Source: Pedobacter sp. D749
Lineage (GTDB): Bacteria > Bacteroidota > Bacteroidia > Sphingobacteriales > Sphingobacteriaceae
Direction: 5' to 3'
Length of the DNA: 64,000 nucleotides
NCBI RefSeq assembly: GCF_019317285.1
Contig: NZ_CP079218.1
Coordinates: 3,162,001-3,226,000 of the forward strand
In this document: positions 27,130 to 36,408 of the stretch, piece after piece
Numbering within the stretch: the first letter of the stretch is position 1
How the letters are laid out: each line of letters opens with the position of its first letter
The notes under the pieces: generated by a model
What the model saw: only the letters and a program-made list of their open reading frames with translations
Database searches by the model: none
What the model was told of the DNA's origin: nothing
Translations under genes and position numbers: made by a program

Positions 27130-27145
27130 TTAACTTAACCTTAAT
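27130..27145. promoter_or_regulatory. TTAAC repeats, Pho-box-like
   Basis: TTAAC at 27130 and TTAAT at 27141 are 11 bp apart, with another TTAAC between at 27135. Similar 11-bp spacing occurs upstream of PiT, the phytate receptor and the TPR regulator. Confidence 0.3.
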
Positions 27146-27216
27146 ATGATATGTTCAATTTAGCACCGTTGAAAAGCACCTGTCATTTCAAAACAAACAA
27201 CTAAATATTAAGTAAA

Positions 27217-27357
27217 ATGAAAAAAAAGCTTCTATGGATGTTCAACCTTCTGATCCTACCTGCTAGCGCATTTGCTCAGGAGATTGCCATTAAAGGAATG
27301 GCCTCTGATGCAAAGACGGGAGAAACGCTACCAGCGGTAAACAAAGGGCTATGTTAG
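27217..27357 (+). pseudogene. SusC-type gene start, truncated after 46 codons
   Basis: A good signal peptide (MKKKLLWMFNLLILPASAFAQ) is followed by EIAIKGMASDAKTGETLPAV, the start of a CarboxypepD_reg-like domain as found at the N-terminus of SusC proteins. It then ends in an unrelated VNKGLC and a stop. The complete SusC gene begins 89 bp later, so this looks like the 5' end of another receptor gene joined to this locus by a deletion. Confidence 0.6.
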
Positions 27358-27446
27358 GAGCAGGGCAAATGGAAACCAAACTGAACAAAGTTCCCGATAA
27401 TAACACCAAAAAAACATTTAAAATTTTAACAAACGAATTAGCTTTT

Positions 27447-30400
27447 ATGAAAAAAAGATTTACTTACCCATCTTTGTTTTGCCTGAAGAAGAGTTTATGG
27501 GTAACCTGTTTACTTATCGTTATTTTCAATTCTGCCTTTTCCATTCCAAAAACGAATGATAAAACTGTTCAAAAGCCTTCGCAGCAAAAAAAAACAACAG
27601 AAAATGCCAGAATTATTAAAGGCCATGTTACCGATGAGAAGAAAATGGGTATTCCCGGAATATCAGTATTGATAAAAGGAACCAATACAGGTACAGTTAC
27701 TAACCAGGAAGGCGATTTTTCAATCAAGGCTGACGATGGCGATGTACTTGTTTTAAGTAGTATCGGATATGTGAACAAAGAAATCACGGTTAATCATTCC
27801 GATACCTACCAGATTGTAATGACTGAGGATGCAAAAGCATTATCTGAGGTGGTAGTTACTGCTTTAGGTGTTAAAAAAGAACGGTCAAAATTAGGTTATG
27901 TGGCGCAAACGGTGCAAGGCGAAAATTTAGTGAAGGCAAGAGAGGCAAACCTAATCAGTTCGCTTACCGGAAGGGTTGCTGGCCTCAATATTAACAATTC
28001 TACTGATTTGTTCCAGGAACCAACTATTTCATTAAGGGGAAGAAAGCCACTTATTGTTATCGATGGCATACCAGACCAATCTGCAGATCTTTTTCGCGTA
28101 AATGCAGATGATGTCGAATCGGTAACCGTATTAAAAGGTGCCAATGCATCTGCACTATATGGCTCTATCGGACAAAATGGTGCAATTATGATTACCACAA
28201 AACGTGGCAAAGGGAATAATCTTAGTATTGATGTAAATAGTTCTACGCAAATACAGCCAAGTTTTATCAGGATTCCGCAAGTACAAACAGAGTATGGTGC
28301 AGGTTATAAGGGAAAATATACCTATGTTGATGGTTCAGGAGGAGGACCAGAAGGCTCTGGATGGATTTGGGGTCCGAAACTCGATCAGCCCGATGCCACT
28401 ACGCCAAGTGGTTTTTTTGAAACGCCTCAATTTAATAGCCCAAGAGACCCGGTTACCGGAAAATTAGTTCCGCTTCCATTCCTTTCTAGGGGAAAAAACA
28501 ATGTAGAAGACTTTTTTCAAACCGGACTAATTTCAAGTAATAACATTAGCATTACCCAAAGTTCGGAGAAAGGTTCCTTCCGGGCTTCAGCTTCGCATAT
28601 TTATCAAAAAGGTATTGTGCCGAATACCGATTTAAACAATAGTTCCTTTAATGTTTCCGGCAATTATAAACTCTCAGATGCATTTACAATTGATGCAAGA
28701 TTGAATTACAACCGCCAGTTTACCAAAAACTTTCCTGAAACAGGATACGGACCAACCAACTACCTTTACAATTTAGTTTTATGGACAGGGGCCGATGTAA
28801 GTGTGCAGGATTTAAAAGACTATTGGGTGCCGGGCAAAGAGGGCATTCAACAACGCAATTATAATGTCTCTTACTATAATAACCCATATTTCCAGGCTTA
28901 TGAATATTTGCGCGGTTATGATAAAGACAACACCTATGGTTCATTAAACCTGAATTACAAAATCAGTCCGGCTTTTAGTGTTCAGTTTAGAAATGGACTA
29001 AACGCTTATGGCCTGAACCGAACCTATAAGGAACCAATGAGTTATATCGGCTATGGTAATAAATCAAGAGGACAGTTTACTGTTGCTACCCAAAACTACA
29101 TTGACCTGGTTACTGATTTAATTGGAGACTACAACCATACTTTCAGCGATAAGTTTAAGCTACATGCTCAAGTTGGTGCTTCTAATTATTATAGAAATCA
29201 CAAATACGGTTCTACAAATACTGATGGATTAAGCATTCCAGGTTTTTATAACCTTAGTAATTCTGCAAATCCACTTCAGGGCAGTAATGCTATTGAAGAA
29301 AGAAGAACAAGCAGCGTTTATGCGATTTTAGATCTGGAATTTTTAAATGCAATTTATTTAACTGCTACAGGCAGAAACGATGTCATTTCCACACTCCCAA
29401 CGAATAATAACAGCTTTTTCTATCCTTCAATAGGCTCATCTGTCGTTGTTTCCCAGTTAACAAAATTGCCAGACTGGTTTAGCTATTTAAAAGCACGCGG
29501 TTCGTGGTCAAGAGTTTCAAGCGGTACACTTGGTGATGATACTTATACCTATGGTTATCTTCAGGCATTTGATAAAGGAACGAGCTGGAACAGTACTCCC
29601 GCACTAACTTTTGGCCGTTTGCTTAAACAGGCTAATCTTACCCCACAAACTTCCGACAGTTGGGAGGTAGGTTTGGATACCAAGTTTTTTAAGAACAGGT
29701 TAAGTGTTGAAGCCACTTATTACCAGACAAGCGATTTTAACAATATCGCTTCTCCGGATATTTCCATAACAAGTGGTTATGGTAGCCAGTTGGTTAACGG
29801 AAACGTTTATCAGCGTAAGGGAATGGAGTTTGTGGTTAATGGAACCTTGTTAAAAAGCAACGATTTTCAATGGGATATGGCCATAAATCTGAGCAAGTAC
29901 CGCAGGTATTTAAAAGAAATTTATGGGGGTGCCGAAACATTGGGCAATCTGCGCGTGGGTGATAGGACAGACAGGATCTATGGTTCGGTTTATCAGACCA
30001 ACAACCAGGGACAGATTATTTACGGAAGCAACGGTTTTCCATTAAATGATAATTTTTCAAGGTTTATTGGACACGAAGCTCCAGACTGGACTTACGGTAT
30101 CGAAAATACTTTTAATTATAAGAGTTTCACATTAAAGTTTCTGGTTGATGGACGACTTGGCGGATTGATGTACTCGACAACCAACCAGAAAATGTGGTGG
30201 GGTGGTACACATCCGGGTACAGTTAACCAATACCGTGTTGATGCCAATGCAGGGAAAGCAACCTTTGTTGGCGATGGTGTCGTGGTTACCAGCGGAACAG
30301 CTACCTATGATGCCAAAGGTAATATTACAAGCGATACCCGTGTTTTCGCCCCAAATGCCAAAGCGGTAAACTACATCGATTATATGATCGAGACCAGTAA

Positions 30401-30647
30401 TGCTGCCTACAATAACTACAACTATTTTTCGCAAACCTTCCTGAAATTAAGAGAAGTAACATTAGGATGGCAGGTACCAGCCAAGCTGCTGGGCAAATCA
30501 TTTGTTAAAGGTTTAGATGTTTCAGTAGTTGGCCGTAATCTTTTATTGTTCTCAAAAATGCCAAATATTGATCCTGATCCTGCAAAGGATAACCTCCAAA
30601 CGCCTTCGACCCGTTCATTTGGTTTTAACGTTAACCTTAAATTCTAA
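27447..30647 (+). CDS. SusC-type TonB-dependent transporter (phosphodiesterase locus)
   Basis: I start at MKKRFTYPSLFCLKKS, which yields a signal-type leader; the frame is open 32 codons further upstream but overlaps the truncated receptor start. The ~1066-residue transporter has a CarboxypepD_reg-like domain (IKGHVTDEKKMGIPGISVLIKG), a plug (ALSEVVVTALGVKKERSKLGY, GANASALYGSIGQNGAIMITTKRGK) and a barrel ending FGFNVNLKF. There is no STN domain, so it is not controlled through FecR. The cognate SusD follows 11 bp later and a secreted phosphodiesterase after that, suggesting uptake of phosphate-ester ligands. Confidence 0.93.
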   Translation: MKKRFTYPSLFCLKKSLWVTCLLIVIFNSAFSIPKTNDKTVQKPSQQKKTTENARIIKGHVTDEKKMGIPGISVLIKGTNTGTVTNQEGDFSIKADDGDVLVLSSIGYVNKEITVNHSDTYQIVMTEDAKALSEVVVTALGVKKERSKLGYVAQTVQGENLVKAREANLISSLTGRVAGLNINNSTDLFQEPTISLRGRKPLIVIDGIPDQSADLFRVNADDVESVTVLKGANASALYGSIGQNGAIMITTKRGKGNNLSIDVNSSTQIQPSFIRIPQVQTEYGAGYKGKYTYVDGSGGGPEGSGWIWGPKLDQPDATTPSGFFETPQFNSPRDPVTGKLVPLPFLSRGKNNVEDFFQTGLISSNNISITQSSEKGSFRASASHIYQKGIVPNTDLNNSSFNVSGNYKLSDAFTIDARLNYNRQFTKNFPETGYGPTNYLYNLVLWTGADVSVQDLKDYWVPGKEGIQQRNYNVSYYNNPYFQAYEYLRGYDKDNTYGSLNLNYKISPAFSVQFRNGLNAYGLNRTYKEPMSYIGYGNKSRGQFTVATQNYIDLVTDLIGDYNHTFSDKFKLHAQVGASNYYRNHKYGSTNTDGLSIPGFYNLSNSANPLQGSNAIEERRTSSVYAILDLEFLNAIYLTATGRNDVISTLPTNNNSFFYPSIGSSVVVSQLTKLPDWFSYLKARGSWSRVSSGTLGDDTYTYGYLQAFDKGTSWNSTPALTFGRLLKQANLTPQTSDSWEVGLDTKFFKNRLSVEATYYQTSDFNNIASPDISITSGYGSQLVNGNVYQRKGMEFVVNGTLLKSNDFQWDMAINLSKYRRYLKEIYGGAETLGNLRVGDRTDRIYGSVYQTNNQGQIIYGSNGFPLNDNFSRFIGHEAPDWTYGIENTFNYKSFTLKFLVDGRLGGLMYSTTNQKMWWGGTHPGTVNQYRVDANAGKATFVGDGVVVTSGTATYDAKGNITSDTRVFAPNAKAVNYIDYMIETSNAAYNNYNYFSQTFLKLREVTLGWQVPAKLLGKSFVKGLDVSVVGRNLLLFSKMPNIDPDPAKDNLQTPSTRSFGFNVNLKF

Positions 30648-30658
30648 TCTGAATGTAT

Positions 30659-32116
30659 ATGAAAAAGACATTATATATTGTATTATTTGCAGCAATTGCA
30701 CAAATGGGCTGCAAAAAATTTAGCGAGTTCCAGGTAGACCCTAACAAAACTACTGCTGCAACACCCGATTTATTATTGAATGCCATTGAGCAAAAAGCCT
30801 TCCAGTCAACTAATCTTGATGTAGCGCTTGCTTCCCGTCAAATGATAAATACAGATGAAATTACCTTAAACCAATACTATGGTTGGAACCGGGGCAGCTA
30901 TGCTACTTATGATACCCTGCGCCAGGTCGTGAAGATGGAACAAGCTGCGATAAACACAAACAAACCTCAGTATTTGCCACTTGTGAAGTTTTTTAAGGCC
31001 TGGAATTTTTTACAATTAACCCAGACTTTCGGCGATATTCCTTACAGTGAGGCTTTAAAAGCCGAACAAGGTATTGTTGCGCCAAAATATGACAAGCAGG
31101 AAGACATTTACTTAAATATTTTAAATGAGCTTAAATCTGCCAACGGAATGATTGACGGAAATACCGCAAATTTACAGGGAGACATTGTGTTCGGCGGGAA
31201 TATACAACAGTGGAAACGCGCAATCAACTCACTTTCCTTAAGGGTATTAATCAGTTTATCGGTTAAGGAAAACGACTCCAAATTTGACATCAAGAAACGT
31301 TTTGCCGAAATTGTGAACAATCCAACGGATTATCCACTGTTTACTGGAAACTCGGACAACGCCCAGCTTAAATTTTACGATCTCCAGGGAAACCGCTATC
31401 CATATTTCAATAGTAACAGTATGCAAACCGCATATTATATGGATGAAACTTTTATCAATTTGTTAAAATCGCTTCAGGATTCCCGTTTATTCCGCTTTGC
31501 CGATAAAGCACCAAAATTCGCATCGCTTGCCGCAACAGATTTTAAGGCTTACGGCGGGGGAAATGGTAGCGCACCAAAAGATGAAAATACGGCCCGTACG
31601 CTTGCGGGAGAAGTTTCTAAAATCAACCCGCGTTATTACAATAGCCCGGCAAATGAAGCAAGTATCGCATTGGGTTATGCCGAGCAGCAGTTTATACTTG
31701 CGGAAGGCGTTGTAAGAGGATGGATTTCAGGAAGCGCAAATGATTACTATCAAAAAGGCATCAGGGCATCTATGCAGTTTTATACTATCGACGAGACCAC
31801 TATCAATGCCTATCTGGCGCAGGCAACAGTGCAGTTAAATGCTAATGCAAATCCTCTGGCGAACATTATTACCCAAAAATACATCGCATCTTTCATGAAC
31901 AGCGGCTGGCAGCCATTTTTTGAGCAGAGAAGAACTGGTTTTCCTGTTTTTGATACTACAGGAGCCGGTGTGTTAAATAACAAACGCATTCCAAAACGTT
32001 GGATGTATCCGGAATCTGAATTACGATTGAATCAGCAAAATGTTAGTGGGGCAATAGCAAGACAGTATCCCGAAGGTGACGACATTAATGGGGTAATGTG
32101 GTTATTGAAACCATAA
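30659..32116 (+). CDS. SusD family lipoprotein (SusD-like_2 type)
   Basis: Starting at MKKTLYIVLFAAIAQMGCKK, the lipobox is Q-M-G-C. The frame also allows two residues more. The ~485-residue protein carries the SusD-like_2 signature block FQVDPNKTTAATPDLLLNAIEQ, then PLVKFFKAWNFLQLTQTFGDIPYSEAL, and a C-terminal WQPFFEQRRTGFPVF. It captures ligand at the cell surface for the SusC barrel directly upstream. A hairpin with a short T-run follows, separating it from the phosphodiesterase. Confidence 0.92.
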   Translation: MKKTLYIVLFAAIAQMGCKKFSEFQVDPNKTTAATPDLLLNAIEQKAFQSTNLDVALASRQMINTDEITLNQYYGWNRGSYATYDTLRQVVKMEQAAINTNKPQYLPLVKFFKAWNFLQLTQTFGDIPYSEALKAEQGIVAPKYDKQEDIYLNILNELKSANGMIDGNTANLQGDIVFGGNIQQWKRAINSLSLRVLISLSVKENDSKFDIKKRFAEIVNNPTDYPLFTGNSDNAQLKFYDLQGNRYPYFNSNSMQTAYYMDETFINLLKSLQDSRLFRFADKAPKFASLAATDFKAYGGGNGSAPKDENTARTLAGEVSKINPRYYNSPANEASIALGYAEQQFILAEGVVRGWISGSANDYYQKGIRASMQFYTIDETTINAYLAQATVQLNANANPLANIITQKYIASFMNSGWQPFFEQRRTGFPVFDTTGAGVLNNKRIPKRWMYPESELRLNQQNVSGAIARQYPEGDDINGVMWLLKP

Positions 32117-32127
32117 AACAGACCATA

Positions 32128-32160
32128 ACAGCACCGCCAATTTTGTCGGTGCTGTTTATT
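32128..32160 (+). terminator. Attenuator or terminator between SusD and phosphodiesterase
   Basis: Stem ACAGCACCG/CGGTGCTGT (9 bp) with a 10-base loop and a T-rich tail (ttattt). It lies 12 bp after the SusD stop and may reduce transcription of the enzyme gene relative to the receptor pair. Confidence 0.6.
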
Positions 32161-32193
32161 TAACCACAATCTCTAATTTCTACAAAACATAAA

Positions 32194-33429
32194 ATGATTA
32201 AAAAAATTCTTTTCCTCTTCCTGATTTTGGTTTCAGTAAATGGCTGGGCGCAGAAAATAAAAACTAAAAAAGTGGTGTATGTTATCGCCGACGGCATTCC
32301 GGCTGATGTGTTTGAACGCTTAGAACTGCCAAATTTTAAACGGATTATTCAAGCCGGATCGTATTCCCGCATGCATGTGGGTGGCGATAAGGGTACCTAC
32401 AATGAAACACCGACTATATCTGCAGTTGGCTATAATAGTTTGTTAACTGGCACCTGGGTTAATAAACACAATGTGCCTGATAATGCAATCAAAGCACCTA
32501 ATTACAATTACCAGCATATTTTTAGGCTTTTTAAGAGTCAATATCCAAAAAAGACGACCGGCATATTCTCGAGCTGGACAGATAACAGAACAAAACTATT
32601 GGGCGATGGACTAAGTGAAACGGGTAATTTTAAACCGGATTATGTTGCAGATGGCTTTGAGCTGGATACGCTGCACTTTAAGCATGATAAAAAGGCCGAT
32701 TATATGCATCTGATTGATGAGGAAGTGGTTAAGCAGGCCGCCGAAACGATCCAGAATAAAGCGCCCGATCTTTCCTGGGTCTACCTGGAATACACGGATG
32801 ATATGGGGCACCAGTTCGGAGACAGCCCTCAGTTTTATAAGGCTGTCGGCATGCTCGACAAACAAATGGGTAAAATCTTCGATGCGATCAACTACCGTCA
32901 GGCTAAATTTAATGAAGACTGGTTAATGGTGATCACGACCGACCACGGAAGAGATGAGCAAACCGGTCGCGCACACGGCGGACAATCTGAGCGTCAACGT
33001 TCTACCTGGATGGTAAGCAATTATAAAAACCTGAATAATTATGCCCACTATTTTGATCTTGGCATTGTCGATATCATGCCCTCAATTGCACGTCACCTGA
33101 ATTTAAAATTTCCCCGGAACGTAGAACAGGAGGTAGATGGAACACCGTTTATTGGCCCTGTATCCATCACGGCTTTAAAAGCAAATTATGTTCAAAACCA
33201 TTTAGACATTAGCTGGAAAGCACTGGAAAAGAAGGGAAAAGTAAAAATTTGGCTGGCAACCACCAACGCTTTTAAAACAGGAGGAAAAGATGACTATCAT
33301 TTATTGGGCGAGGTTGACGTTAATCAGCAACATTATTTGGCAGACCTTAAAAACTACCCATCCTCTTTCTATAAACTCGTAGTTGAAGCACCAGATAACA
33401 TGCTCAACAAATGGATAAGCGTTAAGTAA
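32194..33429 (+). CDS. Secreted alkaline-phosphatase-superfamily phosphodiesterase
   Basis: A 411-residue exported protein (signal peptide to W-A-Q, ~residue 20). It matches the type I phosphodiesterase/nucleotide pyrophosphatase family: metal aspartate in VVYVIADGIPADVFERL, nucleophile threonine in NETPTISAVGYNSLLTG, metal ligands D-D-M-G-H-Q, TTDHGRDEQTGRAHGGQ. The C-terminal ~80 residues form a beta domain. It would cleave phosphodiesters or pyrophosphates in the periplasm or on the surface, releasing ligand or phosphate for the SusCD pair encoded upstream. Confidence 0.88.
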   Translation: MIKKILFLFLILVSVNGWAQKIKTKKVVYVIADGIPADVFERLELPNFKRIIQAGSYSRMHVGGDKGTYNETPTISAVGYNSLLTGTWVNKHNVPDNAIKAPNYNYQHIFRLFKSQYPKKTTGIFSSWTDNRTKLLGDGLSETGNFKPDYVADGFELDTLHFKHDKKADYMHLIDEEVVKQAAETIQNKAPDLSWVYLEYTDDMGHQFGDSPQFYKAVGMLDKQMGKIFDAINYRQAKFNEDWLMVITTDHGRDEQTGRAHGGQSERQRSTWMVSNYKNLNNYAHYFDLGIVDIMPSIARHLNLKFPRNVEQEVDGTPFIGPVSITALKANYVQNHLDISWKALEKKGKVKIWLATTNAFKTGGKDDYHLLGEVDVNQQHYLADLKNYPSSFYKLVVEAPDNMLNKWISVK

Positions 33430-33455
33430 CTAGATTTATTCTAATAACTTTTGCA

Positions 33456-33498
33456 AGCCCAATAGCTGATCGTTTAAGATCAGATATTGGGCTTTTTT
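33456..33498 (+). terminator. Rho-independent terminator after the phosphodiesterase gene
   Basis: A 16-bp stem (AGCCCAATAGCTGATC with GATCAGATATTGGGCT, one mismatch) around a six-base loop, then five or six Ts. It closes the SusCD-phosphodiesterase transcript. Confidence 0.85.
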
Positions 33499-33703
33499 AA
33501 TTACTTATTGCACTTATCTTAATTGAATAACATAAACAAAAAACTATATTTTTAAACTTCGGGATATCGTACTTTTCAACCAATTTTTAGGATGTATAGA
33601 CCTTTTTTAGCAATACTTCCTGAGCGAAATTTGTATTCTAATTATCGGCAGAATCACGTTTATTGATTTTTCTAGCTGATGACAAATCCAAATTCAATAA
33701 AAA

Positions 33704-34393
33704 ATGGTCAGTCCCACAATCTCATCAAGCCCCAGCGGTTTAAAAACTGCTATTATCCGATTTCTTATTTATGGTTCAATAATGGTTTTATTGTCTGAAT
33801 TTTTAAAGTGGAATGTGCAGCACGAAGCAGGAAGTAATAAATTCAATGAAGAATCAGTTGTAGAATATGTGCAGAGCTTGCTACTCCTGCTAAGTGCCAT
33901 TACTTACCTTTATATTTCATTCAAACATAAATCATCATTCCCACTTGCTTTTGCGTTATTTAGCTTCACAATGGCGTCTCTTATCAGAGAGCAGGACGCT
34001 TTTCTTGATGAGCATGTTTATGATGGAGCGTGGCAAACCGGTGCTTTTGGTCTACTTTTTCTTGCAACTATTATTGTATACAGAAATAAAAGACTCTTTT
34101 TTGCTAACCTAAACGGTTTCGTAAATAAATTTTCCTTTGGGATACTGCTATCAGGAATTTTAACTACTTATATTTTCGCGCGTTTGTATGGTAGAAAAGT
34201 GTTTTGGATGGCCGTTATGGAAAATCAATATATCCGTGATGTGAAGAATGTGTCAGAAGAATCGCTTGAACTTTTTGGTTATACACTTATCCTTATCGCT
34301 ACTGTAGAATTTTACCTGCTTGCGAAAGCAAAAAGCAATTACCTGGCTTTAAAAATGAGCAACAGCCAAACGAAATTTAACCTTTCCGCATAA
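33704..34393 (+). CDS. Hypothetical multi-pass membrane protein
   Basis: A 229-residue protein with about six predicted membrane helices (AIIRFLIYGSIMVLLSEFL, YVQSLLLLLSAITYLYISF, LAFALFSFTMASLI, GAFGLLFLATIIVYR, SFGILLSGILTTYIFARLY, LFGYTLILIATVEFYLL). The loop REQDAFLDEHVYDGAWQ is charged and conserved-looking, and ESLELFGY is a second such block. I cannot name a family. It stands alone and is convergent with the sphingolipid cluster. Confidence 0.65.
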   Translation: MVSPTISSSPSGLKTAIIRFLIYGSIMVLLSEFLKWNVQHEAGSNKFNEESVVEYVQSLLLLLSAITYLYISFKHKSSFPLAFALFSFTMASLIREQDAFLDEHVYDGAWQTGAFGLLFLATIIVYRNKRLFFANLNGFVNKFSFGILLSGILTTYIFARLYGRKVFWMAVMENQYIRDVKNVSEESLELFGYTLILIATVEFYLLAKAKSNYLALKMSNSQTKFNLSA

Positions 34394-34417
34394 TATACTT
34401 AATATATAATTTAAACC

Positions 34418-34464
34418 GATCAATGCCTGATTACCTAATGACTAATGGCATTGATCAGTTTTTT
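34418..34464 (+). terminator. Terminator of the membrane protein gene
   Basis: GATCAATGCC pairs with GGCATTGATC across a 19-base loop, with six Ts on the plus strand. It overlaps the 3' end of the convergent Aur1-like gene. Confidence 0.6.
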
Positions 34465-35391
34465 CCCAAGGCTCTTTAAACCTGTATTTCGTATTAAATA
34501 ATTGAAAGAAATAATACCCAATATAGCGCAGCTTAATCCGGCTAATACATCAAGCGTATAATGATGACTGGTATAAACTGCCGAAAACCAGATGCCAAGC
34601 ATTACCGTAAAAAAGAAAATATTAATTTTCCCCAAACGGTTCTTTAAGCCATAATAAACAACAATAACGGGATAAGATGAGTGTAGCGATGGCATTGCCG
34701 CAAATACATTAGAACCTTTGCTGTATATCCCGTGAAAAAGGGTAATGTTAAAATAATGATCGAAACGCGCTAATCCGGCAGTATTGCCAGCCGTTTTAGC
34801 TATAAACTCAAAGCCATGTTCCTGCACATACCAGGGCGGTGCTGCCGGGAAAGCATAATATACCACAAAACCCAACAGGTTTACCCAAACAAAAGTGAGC
34901 GAAAACCGAACAAACTGTTCTTTGTTTTTAAAGAACAGGTAAGTAGCGAATGCCAGCGGGACAGGCACCCACATCAAATAGAAAACCCCTGTTAATACAT
35001 CTAAAAATGCAGTACTGTTTATCTTCCAGTACTCGTTCGGCGTAAGTATTAAGCCATGGTAGTTAATGCCAAACATTTTTCTTTCCAGCTCATATAAATC
35101 TTCAATATGGACGGTATTGAACAGGTAATTCGGAAAGGCTTTCATGTAATCGAAAAGGATCCAATAAACAATGAAGATCGAAAAACCGAGAATAAATCGC
35201 CTTGTTCCTACAGAAATATAAAACAGGCTGTTAAAAATAAAAATCAGCACCAGCTGATCGGTTTTAAAGCCGACCAGTAGTACTGATAACAACAGATATC
35301 CAACAGATACAGCAACTGTCAGATAAATATTCCGAAGATTATAAAAACTGTTTTTAAGCAATACTTCTTGCTGCATATTATTTTTTATCAA
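34435..35391 (-). CDS. Aur1-like inositol phosphoceramide synthase candidate (PAP2 family)
   Basis: A 318-residue inner-membrane protein with six or so membrane segments. It carries the PAP2_3/Aur1 signature: FPAAPPWYV (181-189), PSLHSSYP (234-241, H237) and H277-Y-T-L-D281. The H-x3-D spacing and the PPWY block are those of IPC synthases, and the histidines form the phosphotransfer triad. It would move phosphoinositol from phosphatidylinositol to ceramide. The rest of that pathway is encoded upstream on the same strand, and it overlaps the hydroxylase gene by 14 bp. A plain lipid phosphatase is the alternative, less likely in this setting. Confidence 0.82.
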   Translation of the reverse strand: MIKNNMQQEVLLKNSFYNLRNIYLTVAVSVGYLLLSVLLVGFKTDQLVLIFIFNSLFYISVGTRRFILGFSIFIVYWILFDYMKAFPNYLFNTVHIEDLYELERKMFGINYHGLILTPNEYWKINSTAFLDVLTGVFYLMWVPVPLAFATYLFFKNKEQFVRFSLTFVWVNLLGFVVYYAFPAAPPWYVQEHGFEFIAKTAGNTAGLARFDHYFNITLFHGIYSKGSNVFAAMPSLHSSYPVIVVYYGLKNRLGKINIFFFTVMLGIWFSAVYTSHHYTLDVLAGLSCAILGIISFNYLIRNTGLKSLGKKLINAISH

Positions 35392-35998
35392 AATTAGACC
35401 GAAAAATATGGTCCCAAAAAGTCCAGCTTACCCCATAACCTTTGGTCGAATCGGAATAGTGGTGAAGCATGTGGTGTTGCTTTAGCTGTTTCCAGAAACC
35501 ACTTTTAAAATTGGCATGATGAAGTGCGTAATGCACCATATCGTAAAAGAGATAACCGATCATAAAACCTGAGAAAAACGGATAAACTGTTGTATCTGGT
35601 AATAACCAATCGAAAAGAAAGTAAAAACCCAATGCCATCGGGATACTGGCTGAAGGCGGCATGACCAATCTTTTGGCATCATTGGGGTAATCGTGATGTA
35701 CTCCATGAAAAATAAAATGGATTTTTTTGCCCCATTCTACATCTGGTTCGAAATGAAAAACATAGCGGTGCAGGATGTATTCTGTGATGGTCCAGATGGC
35801 TAAGCCCAACAAAAACCAGCCAGCAAAGGTTAAAGCCGGCATCTGTATTTCTGCCAATGCTTTCCAAAAAAGAAAACCGATAACGGGTACATATACCACC
35901 AAAGGCACGTAAAATTGTACTTTTGAAAGGCTTTCTAAAAAGTCGTTTCTAAACATCCTGATGGATGATTTCGAATTTGAAACAAAATTCTTTTTCAT
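35378..35998 (-). CDS. FA2H/Scs7-like fatty acid 2-hydroxylase
   Basis: A 206-residue membrane di-iron enzyme of the fatty acid hydroxylase superfamily. Its histidine clusters are E-Y-I-L-H77-R-Y-V-F-H82, H98-G-V-H101-H102-D-Y-P-N-D, D-M-V-H156-Y-A-L-H160-H161 and H175-H176-M-L-H179-H180-Y. The spacing and the RLVMPP block match eukaryotic FA2H/Scs7, which hydroxylate the acyl chain of ceramide at C2. Two or three membrane helices (residues 31-48, 55-72, 120-152) are present. It overlaps the IPC synthase gene, so its product is expected to act on the ceramides or acyl groups of this pathway. Confidence 0.85.
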   Translation of the reverse strand: MKKNFVSNSKSSIRMFRNDFLESLSKVQFYVPLVVYVPVIGFLFWKALAEIQMPALTFAGWFLLGLAIWTITEYILHRYVFHFEPDVEWGKKIHFIFHGVHHDYPNDAKRLVMPPSASIPMALGFYFLFDWLLPDTTVYPFFSGFMIGYLFYDMVHYALHHANFKSGFWKQLKQHHMLHHYSDSTKGYGVSWTFWDHIFRSNFDKK

Positions 35999-36408
35999 TT
36001 GGTAAAATTATTTAAACTGGTCTTTGACTCCGTTTATGTGTAATCGTCATCCTTAAATTGTTTCAGGATCTTTTCCTCAAACCACTTGTCATTCTGAACG
36101 CAGTGAAGAATCTCTAATCTATAAAACACAGAACCCATAAATTAACTTTAAAGATTCTTCCTTGCACTTAGCATAACAAATAAGGCCGTTCAAACTAACA
36201 TTTACGACGTACGAAAAGACTTATTCAACACCTTATATGTTCCTAGGTGACTCAGGTGGTCAAGTATTAAACAGGTGCATTTTTATGACCACCTTAGTCA
36301 CCTAAGCTCACCTTAGTTTTATACGTAGCGTCTTTCTAATGAGCCTTAACAAAAGATTCTTCGTTGCACTCAGAATGACAATCAACGCCACCCGCAAAAC
36401 GCCCCACG
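35999..36408. repeat. Nested inverted repeats splitting the sphingolipid cluster
   Basis: No gene. An outer pair gtcattctgaacgcagtgaa (from 36089) and ttcgttgcactcagaatgac (to 36380) encloses a long hairpin at 36244-36304 with an 18-bp stem (aggtgactcaggtggtca, one mismatch) and a 23-base loop. It separates the hydroxylase/IPC synthase pair from the rest of the pathway genes. No protein is encoded, so this is a MITE-like or REP-like cluster. Confidence 0.7.
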
